Part shown: in pieces, positions 7,853 to 15,811 of the stretch
Numbering within the stretch: the first letter of the stretch is position 1
Layout: each line of letters begins with the position of its first letter
DNA from: an uncultured Eubacteriales bacterium
Lineage (GTDB): Bacteria; Bacillota; Clostridia; Oscillospirales; Acutalibacteraceae
Direction: 5' to 3'
DNA: 16,110 nucleotides
Assembly: GCA_934489735.1 (NCBI GenBank)
Contig: CAKSSR010000038.1
Location: forward strand, 1-16,110
Notes under the pieces: generated by a model
Database searches by the model: none
What the model was told of the DNA's origin: nothing
The model's input: the letters and a program-made list of their open reading frames with translations, nothing else
Made by a program: the position numbers and the translations under genes

Positions 7853-8641
7853 TCATTTCATTATTATGTCATCGGCTACTTTCATAGCTTGTATCATTGC
7901 TTCAACGTCATGTACTCTTAATATATCAGCTCCTCTCTCTGCTGCCATCACATTGGTGGCTATTGTTGAAAATATTCTATCAACTGGTACATCCCCTCCA
8001 TATTTTTTCAAAAAGCTTTTCCTTGATGTCCCTATTAGTAAGGCATTGTCTCTTATCTTGATCTTATGCAAATTCCTTATTACATCTACGTTTTGTTCTG
8101 CATTCTTTCCAAAACCTATCCCTGGATCAAAACAAATTCTCTCCCTTTGTATCCCTGATCTAATCATTTCATCAAGTTTCTTTTCAAAAAAGGTCCTTAT
8201 GTCGTCCCCATTGTCATTCGACATCACCACACAACCACAATTGCTATACTTAACTACTTCAATCATATTCTTTCCAAAGCCTGACACATCATTGATTATA
8301 TCAGCACCTAAATCAATTGCTTTTTTTGCTACCCCTGGATAAAACGTATCAATAGATATAGGTACATGAATCCTTCCTTTAATCGATTCAAGTATTGGTA
8401 CAAGTCTTGTCAATTCTTCTTCTTCGCTAACCAAATCTGCCCCAGGTCTTGTAGACTGTGCCCCTATGTCTATAATATCTGCCCCCATATTCATAAGTTC
8501 AAATATTCTATTTATAGCTTTATCCTTATTCAAATACAATCCTCCATCAGAAAATGAATCCGGAGTCAAGTTTATTATTGCCATTATGTAAGTTTTCTTA
8601 CCTAATATCATATTATATCTGCCTGCTGTAAAATTTCCCAA
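7853..8641 (-). CDS. folP: Dihydropteroate synthase
   Basis: FolP joins 6-hydroxymethyl-dihydropterin pyrophosphate to p-aminobenzoate, giving dihydropteroate. It is the sulfonamide target. The 262-residue TIM-barrel shows INLTPDSFSDGG (loop 1), IGAQSTRPGA (loop 2), ISIDT with the pterin Asp, NDVSG with the pterin Asn, DPGIGFGK, GTSRKSF with the pterin Lys, and RVHDV near the end. One oddity is that the segment usually reading LMH-N/M is VVMSND here, so the His after the conserved Met is Ser. I take the TTG at 8641 as start because GGAGGG (8648-8653) lies 6 bases before it. The next in-frame ATG (codon 11) has no comparable site. It follows the transglutaminase gene by 24 bp. No tetrahydrofolate riboswitch is apparent upstream. 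Confidence 0.95.
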   Translation of the reverse strand: MGNFTAGRYNMILGKKTYIMAIINLTPDSFSDGGLYLNKDKAINRIFELMNMGADIIDIGAQSTRPGADLVSEEEELTRLVPILESIKGRIHVPISIDTFYPGVAKKAIDLGADIINDVSGFGKNMIEVVKYSNCGCVVMSNDNGDDIRTFFEKKLDEMIRSGIQRERICFDPGIGFGKNAEQNVDVIRNLHKIKIRDNALLIGTSRKSFLKKYGGDVPVDRIFSTIATNVMAAERGADILRVHDVEAMIQAMKVADDIIMK

Positions 8642-8665
8642 GTAAATCCCTCCACAAAGCTTATC

Positions 8666-10060
8666 TCATTTAAGCGAAAATTTAATTATTGCTGATTTCA
8701 TATGGTCACAAAGTGATATGCGCATGTTAGAATAATCAATTTGACGAGAATTGTTAAGTCTTTTATTCGCTTCCTTAACATAGTAAAAGAATTTATAAGG
8801 AGACTCATAAAACATCTTATTAATAGTACCTTTGTAATCCAATCCTTCACAAATCATAATTGTCATAACATATTCATTATTATTTACTAAAGTTACTAAT
8901 TTATTTACAATCGATTCATCTGAAATTGCATCCAATGCGTAAATTTTATGTGCCTTTACATTAAAATAATTAAATGAATCATTAATACACTTTGGTAAAT
9001 ACTTATTGCCATATTCATTATAGCTTATCTGATGATCCAAATTTATCATTTCGTCAGTGACATTGAAATAATTATACTTTACATTCTTATTCGATTCATC
9101 CCAAGTCACGTCTAAATGATACCAATCGTTATTTATCTTTACCATATTCCACATATGCAATACATTTCCGCTCTTTCCAGTGATAAGCCTACACGATATA
9201 CCATTTTTATTCAATAAAAGCTTAGTCGCTTTCGAATATCCTTCACAAACTGCTTTTCTATCCACCAATGCTCCATAGGCTGTAAATACTGACCAACTAT
9301 CATTGATATTATCTACTTTATTATCATAGTCACATCTTCCTATAATAAAATCATGTATGTACAATTCCTTATAAAAATCTGAATCGATACTAGAATTTCT
9401 CTTCAATTCGTAATCATATATTGACTCATTCACTTTTTTTATCACATTGTTAATATTCTCGCATGCCCATTTGCATTCTTCTGGTGACTTTATCGATCTT
9501 AGCTCTATTATCGTTCCTTTCCCGTTATATGCAAAGCTAAAGACATCTGATATCCAAAATATAAAAGGATTATCGCTTTCAACTGCATACATAGCATTTT
9601 TTATTTCTTTATCATTAAATTGCTCATCAGGAATAAATATTCTCTTTATCGGATAAATGCCACTCTGCTTACATTCGCTACATATGTTGAAAATAAATGA
9701 TTCTATTAATTCATAGCATTTCTTTTCCTTATTAGTTTCTAATGCTTCATATTGATATCTTTTATCATTCATATCCTTGCAAAGCTCTTTTACCCTTTCG
9801 TCTTGATAAATGTCAACATATTCATTACTGTCCTTATTTAATAGTGAATCGTTGTACATCCCTTCAATAGGAGATATAGACATTTCTGCCCCGGCTGACT
9901 TAGTATCTATGTCCTCTTCATTCCCTTTAAAGTAATTTCTAAGCCTTATGCTTGGGATACCTATTCCCATGTCAAAATTCGTAAAGTCCACCTCTACAAA
10001 TATGCAACCAAGAATCAATATAATTAAAAATACAAAGACTAATATATATCGTTTTTTCAA
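8666..10060 (-). CDS. Membrane-anchored transglutaminase-like (papain-fold) protein
   Basis: This is a 464-residue extracytoplasmic protein with a C-terminal transglutaminase-like domain. The N-terminus is KKR followed by hydrophobic residues 5-22 ending ILILGC. It works either as a signal anchor or, less typically, as a lipoprotein signal with Cys19. Residues ~25-230 form an unassigned helical region often seen before this domain in clostridia. The catalytic triad is complete: Cys272 in AYGALVDRKAVCEGYSKA, His302 in HMWNMVKI and Asp317 in WYHLDVTWDE. Such domains can be proteases, transglutaminases or cyclic-peptide/cell-wall-linked enzymes, so the substrate is open. The start is a TTG at 10060 with AAAAGGG 9 bases upstream. 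Its own promoter (10134-10162) makes it the first gene of the unit that continues into folP-folB-folK. Its role there is unclear and may be only positional. Confidence 0.88.
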   Translation of the reverse strand: MKKRYILVFVFLIILILGCIFVEVDFTNFDMGIGIPSIRLRNYFKGNEEDIDTKSAGAEMSISPIEGMYNDSLLNKDSNEYVDIYQDERVKELCKDMNDKRYQYEALETNKEKKCYELIESFIFNICSECKQSGIYPIKRIFIPDEQFNDKEIKNAMYAVESDNPFIFWISDVFSFAYNGKGTIIELRSIKSPEECKWACENINNVIKKVNESIYDYELKRNSSIDSDFYKELYIHDFIIGRCDYDNKVDNINDSWSVFTAYGALVDRKAVCEGYSKATKLLLNKNGISCRLITGKSGNVLHMWNMVKINNDWYHLDVTWDESNKNVKYNYFNVTDEMINLDHQISYNEYGNKYLPKCINDSFNYFNVKAHKIYALDAISDESIVNKLVTLVNNNEYVMTIMICEGLDYKGTINKMFYESPYKFFYYVKEANKRLNNSRQIDYSNMRISLCDHMKSAIIKFSLK

Positions 10061-10133
10061 TCAAATCATCCCTTTTGCTTCAATCCCAGTAAATAATCTC
10101 ATTATCATACTGCATTTTAATATTCTCTTCTGT

Positions 10134-10162
10134 ATTTTACTTACACTCTTTTATTTTGTCAA
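10134..10162 (-). promoter_or_regulatory. Strong sigma-A-type promoter before the transglutaminase-folP-folB-folK unit
   Basis: On the minus strand, consensus TTGACA (10157-10162) and TAAAAT (10134-10139) are 17 bases apart. The predicted leader is about 65-70 bases. A 10-bp palindrome AAATGCATTT (10169-10178) lies 6 bases upstream of the -35 and might be an operator, but it is short. The GH13 gene ends at 10196, 33 bases upstream, and I see no terminator between them, so read-through from glgP is possible. Confidence 0.82.
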
Positions 10163-10195
10163 TAGGCAAAATGCATTTCATCGGGTCATCATTTC

Positions 10196-12058
10196 TTATT
10201 GATTTTCTATCAAAATAGCACATGAGTAAGGATCTACCTTTACAATTCTCTCCATTGGATTAAAATTTCCTTCAAAAAGCTTAGCATTTTCATTTATATC
10301 ATTTACTATTACCTCTTCTTCTGATGCATTAAATGCACATGTTAACTTCATGTCCTCAAATTCTCTATTGAATAATATAAAATGATCCAATACTTCTTTA
10401 AATTTTATATCCGTCCCCTTAAAAACTTTCATCTTTCTTAGTTCGCCCAGCTTAATATACCATTCCAGTAATGAACTTTCTTCTTTGCCCCATGGATACG
10501 CAGCCCTGTTAAATGGGTCCTCATACCCTTCTAATCCTGCTTCATCTGCATAATATACACATGGAATTCCTGGCAAAGTATATTGCATAGCTGATGCTAA
10601 TTTCACTAATTTTAATCCAATTGCTCTTTTTTCATTGCTTAGTTTAAAATATGCTCTTGCATTCTTACTCATCAATTTTGGATTGTCTCCAACCAATTCT
10701 GTTATAACTCTCGTCGTATCATGAGTCCCCAGTGAATTCATCAAATTCTTGATCACAGGTTTTGGATAATTCTCTAAAATATTTAAAATATCATTGACTA
10801 CTCCATTCGCATTCATCCCTTTGATAAAATTTAATATCGCATTTCTAAATGGATAATTCATTACTGAGTCCAGTTGCTTGCCTAATAAAAACCTTCTCCT
10901 CAATCCATAACTGATCTTGTTTGAAGCATCTTCCCAAACCTCTCCAAATATAATCGCATCTTCAGACCCTTTCTTGACCGCTGCTCTAAAATTGTCTAAA
11001 AATTTATCCGGTAGTTCGTCTGCCACGTCCAGGCGCCAACCTTTGGCTCCTTTTTGTAACCATTTCTGAGCAATTCCTTCTTCGCCATTTATAAACTTGT
11101 TAAAAGATTCATTCTCCTCATCAGTTTCTGGCAAAGTCTTAAATCCCCACCATGAAGCATACTCTTCTGGCCAATCGCTAAATTTATACCAATCATAATA
11201 AGCCGAATCCTTTGAATTATATGCTCCTTTGTCGTCATATCTATTCTCTTTGTTAAAATATATGCTGTCGCTACCTGTATGACTAAAAACTCCGTCAATA
11301 ATTATATTTATTCCTAAATTTCTTGCATCTTCACATAAATTTTTAAAATCTTCTTCAGTCCCAAGCATCATATCTACTTTACCATAGTCAGCCGTATTGT
11401 ACCTGTGATTAGAATGAGCCTCAAAGATTGGATTCAAATATATGCAAGACACGTTTAAAGACTTTAAATAATTTAATTTTTGCCTAATTCCTTCTAAATC
11501 GCCACAAAAATATTCATTATTTTTAACCTCGCCGGTGAGATCTGCCAACCAATTCGGAGTCCTGTACCAATTGTTTGATATTATTCTATCCACCGGTATA
11601 TTTTCTTTGACCTCTCCTGAAAAATAAAACCTGTCTGGGAAGATCTGATACATAATCCCTCCATTTAACCACTCTGGAGTATTAAAATCCTTCTCATAGA
11701 CTGTCAACTGCCAGCTTTTTTCTATATGATCAATAACTTTACCATTGGAATTTGAATCTTCCTTGCATATATACTTTTTATAGCTACCGCTGTCTATCTC
11801 AAAGTTATACCAATATATATCAGATGAGTTGGGAATATAATCACATTCCCATTCCTCGCATATGTCTTCTCTGTCTTTGCTCCAAAACATATTTATACTT
11901 TCTAAATTATTGTCTCTGTCAGCTGTTATATTTAGCTTTGCACTCTTACAGGCCATATCTTTCGGTAGTATAATCTTAAAATGTACTTTCTCAAACTCCC
12001 TCACTGCACCAAATGGATACTTATATTCTAAATTTCTAGAATCATATATAGAAACCAT
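10196..12058 (-). CDS. Cytoplasmic GH13 alpha-amylase family enzyme (neopullulanase/cyclomaltodextrinase-like)
   Basis: This enzyme probably hydrolyses alpha-1,4 and perhaps alpha-1,6 bonds in maltodextrins or glycogen fragments. It has 620 residues and no signal peptide, so it acts inside the cell. Residues 1-125 look like a beta-sandwich N-terminal module of the CBM34 type. The catalytic barrel begins near WLNGGIMYQIFPDRF (130-144). The four GH13 regions are complete: DGVFSHTG (255-262), GWRLDVADE with nucleophile Asp344, FGEVWED with acid/base Glu373, and LGTHDTTR with Asp447. A short C-terminal beta domain follows. The MYQIFPDRF and GDLEG features favour the neopullulanase/maltogenic amylase subgroups over secreted alpha-amylases; the exact specificity cannot be read. 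It begins 8 bp after the glgP stop with GAGAGTAGG as ribosome binding site, so it works with GlgP in alpha-glucan breakdown. Confidence 0.93.
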   Translation of the reverse strand: MVSIYDSRNLEYKYPFGAVREFEKVHFKIILPKDMACKSAKLNITADRDNNLESINMFWSKDREDICEEWECDYIPNSSDIYWYNFEIDSGSYKKYICKEDSNSNGKVIDHIEKSWQLTVYEKDFNTPEWLNGGIMYQIFPDRFYFSGEVKENIPVDRIISNNWYRTPNWLADLTGEVKNNEYFCGDLEGIRQKLNYLKSLNVSCIYLNPIFEAHSNHRYNTADYGKVDMMLGTEEDFKNLCEDARNLGINIIIDGVFSHTGSDSIYFNKENRYDDKGAYNSKDSAYYDWYKFSDWPEEYASWWGFKTLPETDEENESFNKFINGEEGIAQKWLQKGAKGWRLDVADELPDKFLDNFRAAVKKGSEDAIIFGEVWEDASNKISYGLRRRFLLGKQLDSVMNYPFRNAILNFIKGMNANGVVNDILNILENYPKPVIKNLMNSLGTHDTTRVITELVGDNPKLMSKNARAYFKLSNEKRAIGLKLVKLASAMQYTLPGIPCVYYADEAGLEGYEDPFNRAAYPWGKEESSLLEWYIKLGELRKMKVFKGTDIKFKEVLDHFILFNREFEDMKLTCAFNASEEEVIVNDINENAKLFEGNFNPMERIVKVDPYSCAILIENQ

Positions 12059-12066
12059 AGAAAAAC

Positions 12067-14496
12067 CTACTCTCTTGCTTCATCTTTGTCTATATCTACT
12101 TTGCCTAAATGCCAAATGTTATTAACATATTCCTCTATGGCTCTGTCGCCAGAAAATCTTCCTGCATTCGCTATGTTAATAAGTGACATCTTGTTCCATG
12201 CATATCTGTCTCCATAAATATCTGATGCTTTTTTCTGTGCTTTCTGATAGTCTGAGAAGTCTGCCAATACCATGTATTGATCAAAATCCATTAAGGCTCT
12301 TGCTATATCATCAAATTTTGTATCCAATATTCCATTCGACATCTCATCGATGGCTCTCTTCAAAATATAATTGTTATTATAATATATCATTGGGGAATAT
12401 CCACTGTTCTTTAAATTGTTGACTTCATCTGAATTTAATCCAAATATTATCATATTGTCTCTTCCAACTGCGTCACATATCTCTATATTTGCCCCGTCAA
12501 GTGTTCCTAATGTTATTGCTCCATTTATCATAAACTTCATGTTGCCAGTTCCTGAAGCTTCTGTCCCTGCCAATGAAATCTGCTCGCTTATCTCTGCCGA
12601 TGGCATCAATTTCTCTGCCAATGAAACATTATAATTCTCTAAGAAAACTACTTTTAACTTCTTATTTACATCTGGATCATTATTTATTAGTTCCGATAAC
12701 TTGACTATGAATTTTATAATCTGTTTTGCAAAATAATAACCTGCTGCTGCTTTTGCTGCAAATATATATGTCTTGGGCGTAAAATATGCATTCGGATTCT
12801 CTTTTAACCATAAATATGTCGCTAATATATTTAATGCATTCATGTGCTGCCTTTTATATTCATGTAGTCTCTTTACTTGAATGTCAAATATTGAATTCGG
12901 ATCTATTAATATTCCACTGGTATTCCTTACATATTCAGATAACCTCACTTTATTCCTGTGCTTTATTGATTGTAGCCGATCTAATACTCCTTTGTCATCA
13001 ACAAATTTCATCAGTTCGCTAAGTTTTGAAGCATCGTATTTAAATTCTTCACCTATTAGTTCTTTGATGAAGTGGGCAAGCTCTGGATTGGCTTGATTTA
13101 ACCAACGCCTGTATGTGATTCCGTTCGTTACATTTGTAAATTTGTCAGGAAATACTTTATAGAAGTCATTAAATACATCTTTTTTTAATATTTCGCTGTG
13201 AAGTCTTGATACTCCGTTAACAGAATATGATGCCATTACTGCTAAATTTGCCATTCTTACTCTGCCATCACCTATTATCGACATATGAGATATCTTTTCT
13301 TCACTTACTCCATCCTGTCTTAATCCTTCACAGAACCTTCGGTTTATCTCTTTCAATATTTGATAAATTCTTGGTAAACATCTCTTCATTCTGTCTTCTT
13401 CCCAGCATTCAAGTGCTTCTGACATAACTGTATGGTTAGTATAAGCAAATGTTTTTGTAACTATGTTCCAAGCTCTATCCCATCCATAGCCAAATTTATC
13501 CATTAATAGACGCATTAACTCTGGGACTGCTAAGACTGGATGAGTATCATTTAAATGAATTGCAACCATTTCTGGCAAGTTGTCTAACATTTTGTTCTCG
13601 TAGATATGACGTCTCAATATATCTTGCATTGTCGCAGATACTAGGAAGTATTGCTGATATAACCTTAAGCTTTTCCCTTCTGGATGATTGTCTTCGGGAT
13701 ATAATACCTTTGTAATCAATTCAGCCATAGACTCCTTCTGCATCGCACTCATATAGTTGCCTTGATTAAATGAATTCATGTCAAATTCTGCTGACTCAGA
13801 TGCCCATACCCTTATCCTGCTATACCCTTTGCCATCTATTCCTGGGATCATCAAATCATATGGAACTGCAATTACTTTCGTTGCATCAACTATTGCAACA
13901 TTACATCTGCCATTTTCCCATGTCTCTTTAATCTCCCCATTGATCAAGACTTCAACAGACTTCTCTGGCCTTGCCTGAAGCCAAACTTCTCCTCCCGGTA
14001 ACCAAAAATCTGGTAATTCTGTCTGCCAACCGTCTATTAATTTCTGATTAAAGATTCCATATTCATATCTTAAGCAATATCCCATAGAATAATATGAACA
14101 TGATGCTAATGCATCTAAAAAGCATGCAGCAAGTCTGCCTAATCCTCCATTGCCCAAGCCTGCGTCTGGTTCTAGTTCATATAGTTCATCCAAATTCATC
14201 TCAAGTGATTCCATTGCTTCATGTGCTACTTCTTCTAATCCTAAATTAAATAATGCATTCTTTAATGACCTACCAACCAAAAATTCCATACATAAGTAAT
14301 AAACTTGCTTTTTCTTTTGTTCCTCTGCCCTAGATTCAAATTTATGATGCCTTGTAGTTAATATTTCTCCAATAACTAATGCCAATGCTTTATAAAAGTG
14401 CTCCTTGTCTGCCTCTCTTGGACTAACTCCAAAATTATGTGAAAGCTTCTTTACGATTAAAGTTTTCATTTCTTTAACAGTTATTTTCTTACTCAT
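12067..14496 (-). CDS. glgP: Glycogen/maltodextrin phosphorylase
   Basis: GlgP is a GT35, pyridoxal-phosphate enzyme that releases glucose-1-phosphate from the non-reducing ends of alpha-1,4-glucans. The sequence is full length (809 residues from the chosen start). It has YYLCMEFLVGRSL and ELEPDAGLGNGGLGRLAACF near the N-terminus, HLNDTHPVLAVPELMR in the middle, FDIQVKRLHEYKRQ, and the PLP signature EASGTGNMKFMINGAITLGT with the Schiff-base Lys at residue ~654. An ATG at 14529 would add 11 residues (MQIIFGGRLII). I prefer the ATG at 14496 because GGGGGGAGA (14506-14514) sits ~10 bases before it and the homologous part begins there. The GH13 gene follows by 8 bp. It is a stand-alone pair: no glgC, glgA or glgB is in view. 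Promoter candidates lie at 14576-14603 and 14644-14672. Confidence 0.97.
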   Translation of the reverse strand: MSKKITVKEMKTLIVKKLSHNFGVSPREADKEHFYKALALVIGEILTTRHHKFESRAEEQKKKQVYYLCMEFLVGRSLKNALFNLGLEEVAHEAMESLEMNLDELYELEPDAGLGNGGLGRLAACFLDALASCSYYSMGYCLRYEYGIFNQKLIDGWQTELPDFWLPGGEVWLQARPEKSVEVLINGEIKETWENGRCNVAIVDATKVIAVPYDLMIPGIDGKGYSRIRVWASESAEFDMNSFNQGNYMSAMQKESMAELITKVLYPEDNHPEGKSLRLYQQYFLVSATMQDILRRHIYENKMLDNLPEMVAIHLNDTHPVLAVPELMRLLMDKFGYGWDRAWNIVTKTFAYTNHTVMSEALECWEEDRMKRCLPRIYQILKEINRRFCEGLRQDGVSEEKISHMSIIGDGRVRMANLAVMASYSVNGVSRLHSEILKKDVFNDFYKVFPDKFTNVTNGITYRRWLNQANPELAHFIKELIGEEFKYDASKLSELMKFVDDKGVLDRLQSIKHRNKVRLSEYVRNTSGILIDPNSIFDIQVKRLHEYKRQHMNALNILATYLWLKENPNAYFTPKTYIFAAKAAAGYYFAKQIIKFIVKLSELINNDPDVNKKLKVVFLENYNVSLAEKLMPSAEISEQISLAGTEASGTGNMKFMINGAITLGTLDGANIEICDAVGRDNMIIFGLNSDEVNNLKNSGYSPMIYYNNNYILKRAIDEMSNGILDTKFDDIARALMDFDQYMVLADFSDYQKAQKKASDIYGDRYAWNKMSLINIANAGRFSGDRAIEEYVNNIWHLGKVDIDKDEARE

Positions 14497-14575
14497 AATA
14501 ATCAATCTCCCCCCGAATATAATTTGCATTTCAAATATATTATTTCATATTATATTATATATCTTAAAAATAAAT

Positions 14576-14603
14576 ATATTACCTCAAAAATTTTATTCAT
14601 CAA
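14576..14603 (-). promoter_or_regulatory. Candidate glgP promoter, proximal
   Basis: On the minus strand, TTGATG (14598-14603) and TAATAT (14576-14581) are 16 bases apart, giving a leader of about 75 bases. The region is extremely AT-rich and chance matches are likely. Confidence 0.35.
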
Positions 14604-14643
14604 TGTCTTAATGAGTATATATTATTTTTAATTGTATACTAAT

Positions 14644-14673
14644 ATATTAACATATAATTTACAATTTGTAAAT
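14644..14673 (-). promoter_or_regulatory. Candidate distal glgP promoter overlapped by a 17-bp palindrome
   Basis: On the minus strand, TTTACA (14667-14672) and TAATAT (14644-14649) are 17 bases apart. A perfect inverted repeat, ATTTACAA-T-TTGTAAAT (14657-14673), covers the -35 box and half of the spacer, the right place for a repressor operator. I cannot name a regulator. Confidence 0.42.
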
Positions 14674-14775
14674 ATTTTTATTATTTTATTTATTTATTTA
14701 CAAACAACCGTGATAAGTCGCCGGTTTATTATTTCATTTTTCCTTCCCGATTATTAAAATTTCCTTTCAATTTCT

Positions 14776-14943
14776 TTATACCTGTCTTATTACTGCCTCT
14801 TTTTTATTAATTTTAGGACTTTCTTCAATTGTTGTCGATGGCTTTACTTGTTTCAAAGAAGATTCGCCTGTAGTTATTCTATCACTGGCTATGTTTAGAT
14901 ATAACTCAACGAAGTCACTTGTCTTTAGTAAGCTGAAAAATTT
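14776..14943 (-). pseudogene. Possible coding remnant, 55 codons without a start
   Basis: Minus-strand frame open between TAA at 14944-14946 and TAA at 14776-14778. The composition looks protein-like: an amphipathic N-terminal part (FFSLLKTSDFVELYLNIASD) and then a charged tail with KQVKPSTTIEESPKINKKEA. There is no ATG or GTG anywhere and only one TTG, halfway in. It could be the 3' end of a gene whose front was lost when the neighbouring nuclease-like block inserted or duplicated. It may equally be a chance opening in AT-rich DNA. I recognise no family. Confidence 0.3.
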
Positions 14944-14966
14944 TTAAATTATATCAGCAAGTATAT

Positions 14967-15000
14967 AAAAAAACTTCAGGTTTATCAATTTCCTGAAGCC
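14967..15000 (-). terminator. Terminator of the inner nuclease-like copy
   Basis: A perfect 7-bp stem CTTCAGG/CCTGAAG (14974-14980 with 14992-14998) has an 11-base loop and, on the minus strand, a run of seven T (14967-14973). It lies 37 bases after the stop at 15037-15039. Confidence 0.87.
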
Positions 15001-15036
15001 TTTTCTTTAATTTTATTATTAGACTTTAAATTAAAT

Positions 15037-15726
15037 CTACTTAGCTTGTACTGGTCCGTACTTTGTCTTTAATTTTAAAAACGTTTCTTTGTCCATTTTT
15101 GCAGCCTTTAATGCCTCTTCTAAATCAATTCCAATTGTTTGTAAATTGTTGATCATTTCTACTTTTGCCTTGGTCTCCCCTTCTTTCATTCCTCGTTCTA
15201 TTCCTTGTTCAATTCCTCGTTCGATTCCTTCCTCCAATATTCCTTGACTCAAACTACACATATTATCCACCTCACCTTTAATCTCTTCTATATCTATTTC
15301 AAATTTTTCTTTTAGTATTTCCTTATCTCGCTTGCCTAATCCTTCTTGAGGACATATATTGAAGAGAATATTTAACATCTCCATTATCTCTTCTTTATAT
15401 TTCTTACCCTTTTCCTTGCCTAATCTTGCTATTACCATCCTTTGTAGGTCATAGTTTTCTGGCTTATCTGGATAATCCCCTATTAAATTCTCTTGAGTCA
15501 TCCTATAGCCCGTTGCTGTACCTGCTTCTGCTTCTGGCACATTTAAACATATCCAAATTGTATATGCTTTTTTTAGGTCATTGAAATCTGATCCCAAAAA
15601 TTCTATGCCATACTGTGATGAAATCAACCTACTTAAGTAATAAATCCCTCTCTTTTCTATTCGATATCCAGGTCTGTAGTCATTCTGCGCCTCTATATTG
15701 ATTATAATCTCTACTGCTGACTTCAT
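15037..15726 (-). CDS. Rpn/PD-(D/E)XK nuclease family 'putative transposase', N-terminally truncated
   Basis: The protein belongs to the Rpn-like PD-(D/E)XK nuclease group (TIGR01784 type) that is often multi-copy in gut clostridia. Rpn proteins of E. coli are endonucleases that promote RecA-independent recombination. The 229 residues begin right at the core: VEIIINIEAQ holds the E-x-Q half of the active site (Glu12, Gln14), followed by YRPGYRIEKRGIYYLSRLIS and YTIWICLNVP. Near the C-terminus is a Gly-Ile-Glu-Arg/Gln repeat (ERGIEQGIERG) and a conserved tail EALKAAKMDKETFLKLK. Members normally have about 100 or more residues before this point, including the catalytic Asp. Here TAG occurs four codons before the ATG at 15726, so that part is absent and the product is probably inactive. 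The ribosome binding site is weak (GAAGAAAG). A possible promoter is at 15782-15811. Confidence 0.8.
   Translation of the reverse strand: MKSAVEIIINIEAQNDYRPGYRIEKRGIYYLSRLISSQYGIEFLGSDFNDLKKAYTIWICLNVPEAEAGTATGYRMTQENLIGDYPDKPENYDLQRMVIARLGKEKGKKYKEEIMEMLNILFNICPQEGLGKRDKEILKEKFEIDIEEIKGEVDNMCSLSQGILEEGIERGIEQGIERGMKEGETKAKVEMINNLQTIGIDLEEALKAAKMDKETFLKLKTKYGPVQAK
15188..15235 (-). repeat. 12-bp in-frame tandem repeat encoding Gly-Ile-Glu-Arg/Gln
   Basis: Four 12-bp units occur (15188-15199, 15200-15211, 15212-15223, 15224-15235; the last is degenerate) within the inner nuclease-like gene. The outer copy has three (16010-16021, 16022-16033, 16034-16045). This fits slippage or unequal exchange within the coding repeat. 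Confidence 0.85.
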
Positions 15727-15781
15727 TGCTTTCTTCTAAGACTTTATTAGTTATTTAAAAACTACCTATCTCATCCCCTTC

Positions 15782-15811
15782 ATTATATCAAAAAAGCTTC
15801 AGGTTTATCAA
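15782..15811 (-). promoter_or_regulatory. Promoter-like sequence lying inside the outer copy's terminator
   Basis: On the minus strand, TTGATA (15806-15811) and TATAAT (15782-15787) are 18 bases apart, ~55 bases before the ATG at 15726. The -35 lies in the terminator loop and the -10 just past the T-tract. The inner terminator has the matching arrangement TTGATA (14983-14988), 17 bases, TATACT (14960-14965). Confidence 0.5.

Larger units (their letters stand above)
14674..15036. other. Gene-poor spacer between the nuclease-like gene and glgP
   Basis: This stretch has no convincing complete gene. From right to left it holds the terminator of the nuclease-like gene (14967-15000), a 55-codon open stretch without a start codon (14776-14943), a weak 5-bp hairpin AACCG/CGGTT (14706-14710 with 14722-14726) without a T-tract, and then AT-rich DNA leading to the glgP promoter region. 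Confidence 0.6.
14951..15300 (-). repeat. Tandem duplication, inner unit (3' half of nuclease-like gene plus terminator)
   Basis: This segment is nearly identical to 15782-16110. The repeat period is 822 bp at the stop codons and 810 bp farther in, because one 12-bp unit differs. The coding parts differ at only a few positions. The 3' flank with the terminator has diverged more, including an ~11-base length difference next to the T-tract. Confidence 0.9.

Noticed and set aside
11089..11298. Minus-strand ORF inside the GH13 gene in another frame
   Set aside because: It lies in the catalytic-barrel coding region of the GH13 enzyme; the GH13 frame has all four conserved regions.
14706..14726. 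Hairpin AACCG/CGGTT in the glgP upstream spacer as a terminator
   Set aside because: The stem is only 5 bp and neither strand has a proper T-tract directly after it.
15188..15235. Short regular repeats as a CRISPR array
   Set aside because: The units are 12 bp, contiguous without spacers, in frame, and encode a Gly-Ile-Glu-Arg/Gln repeat known in this protein family.
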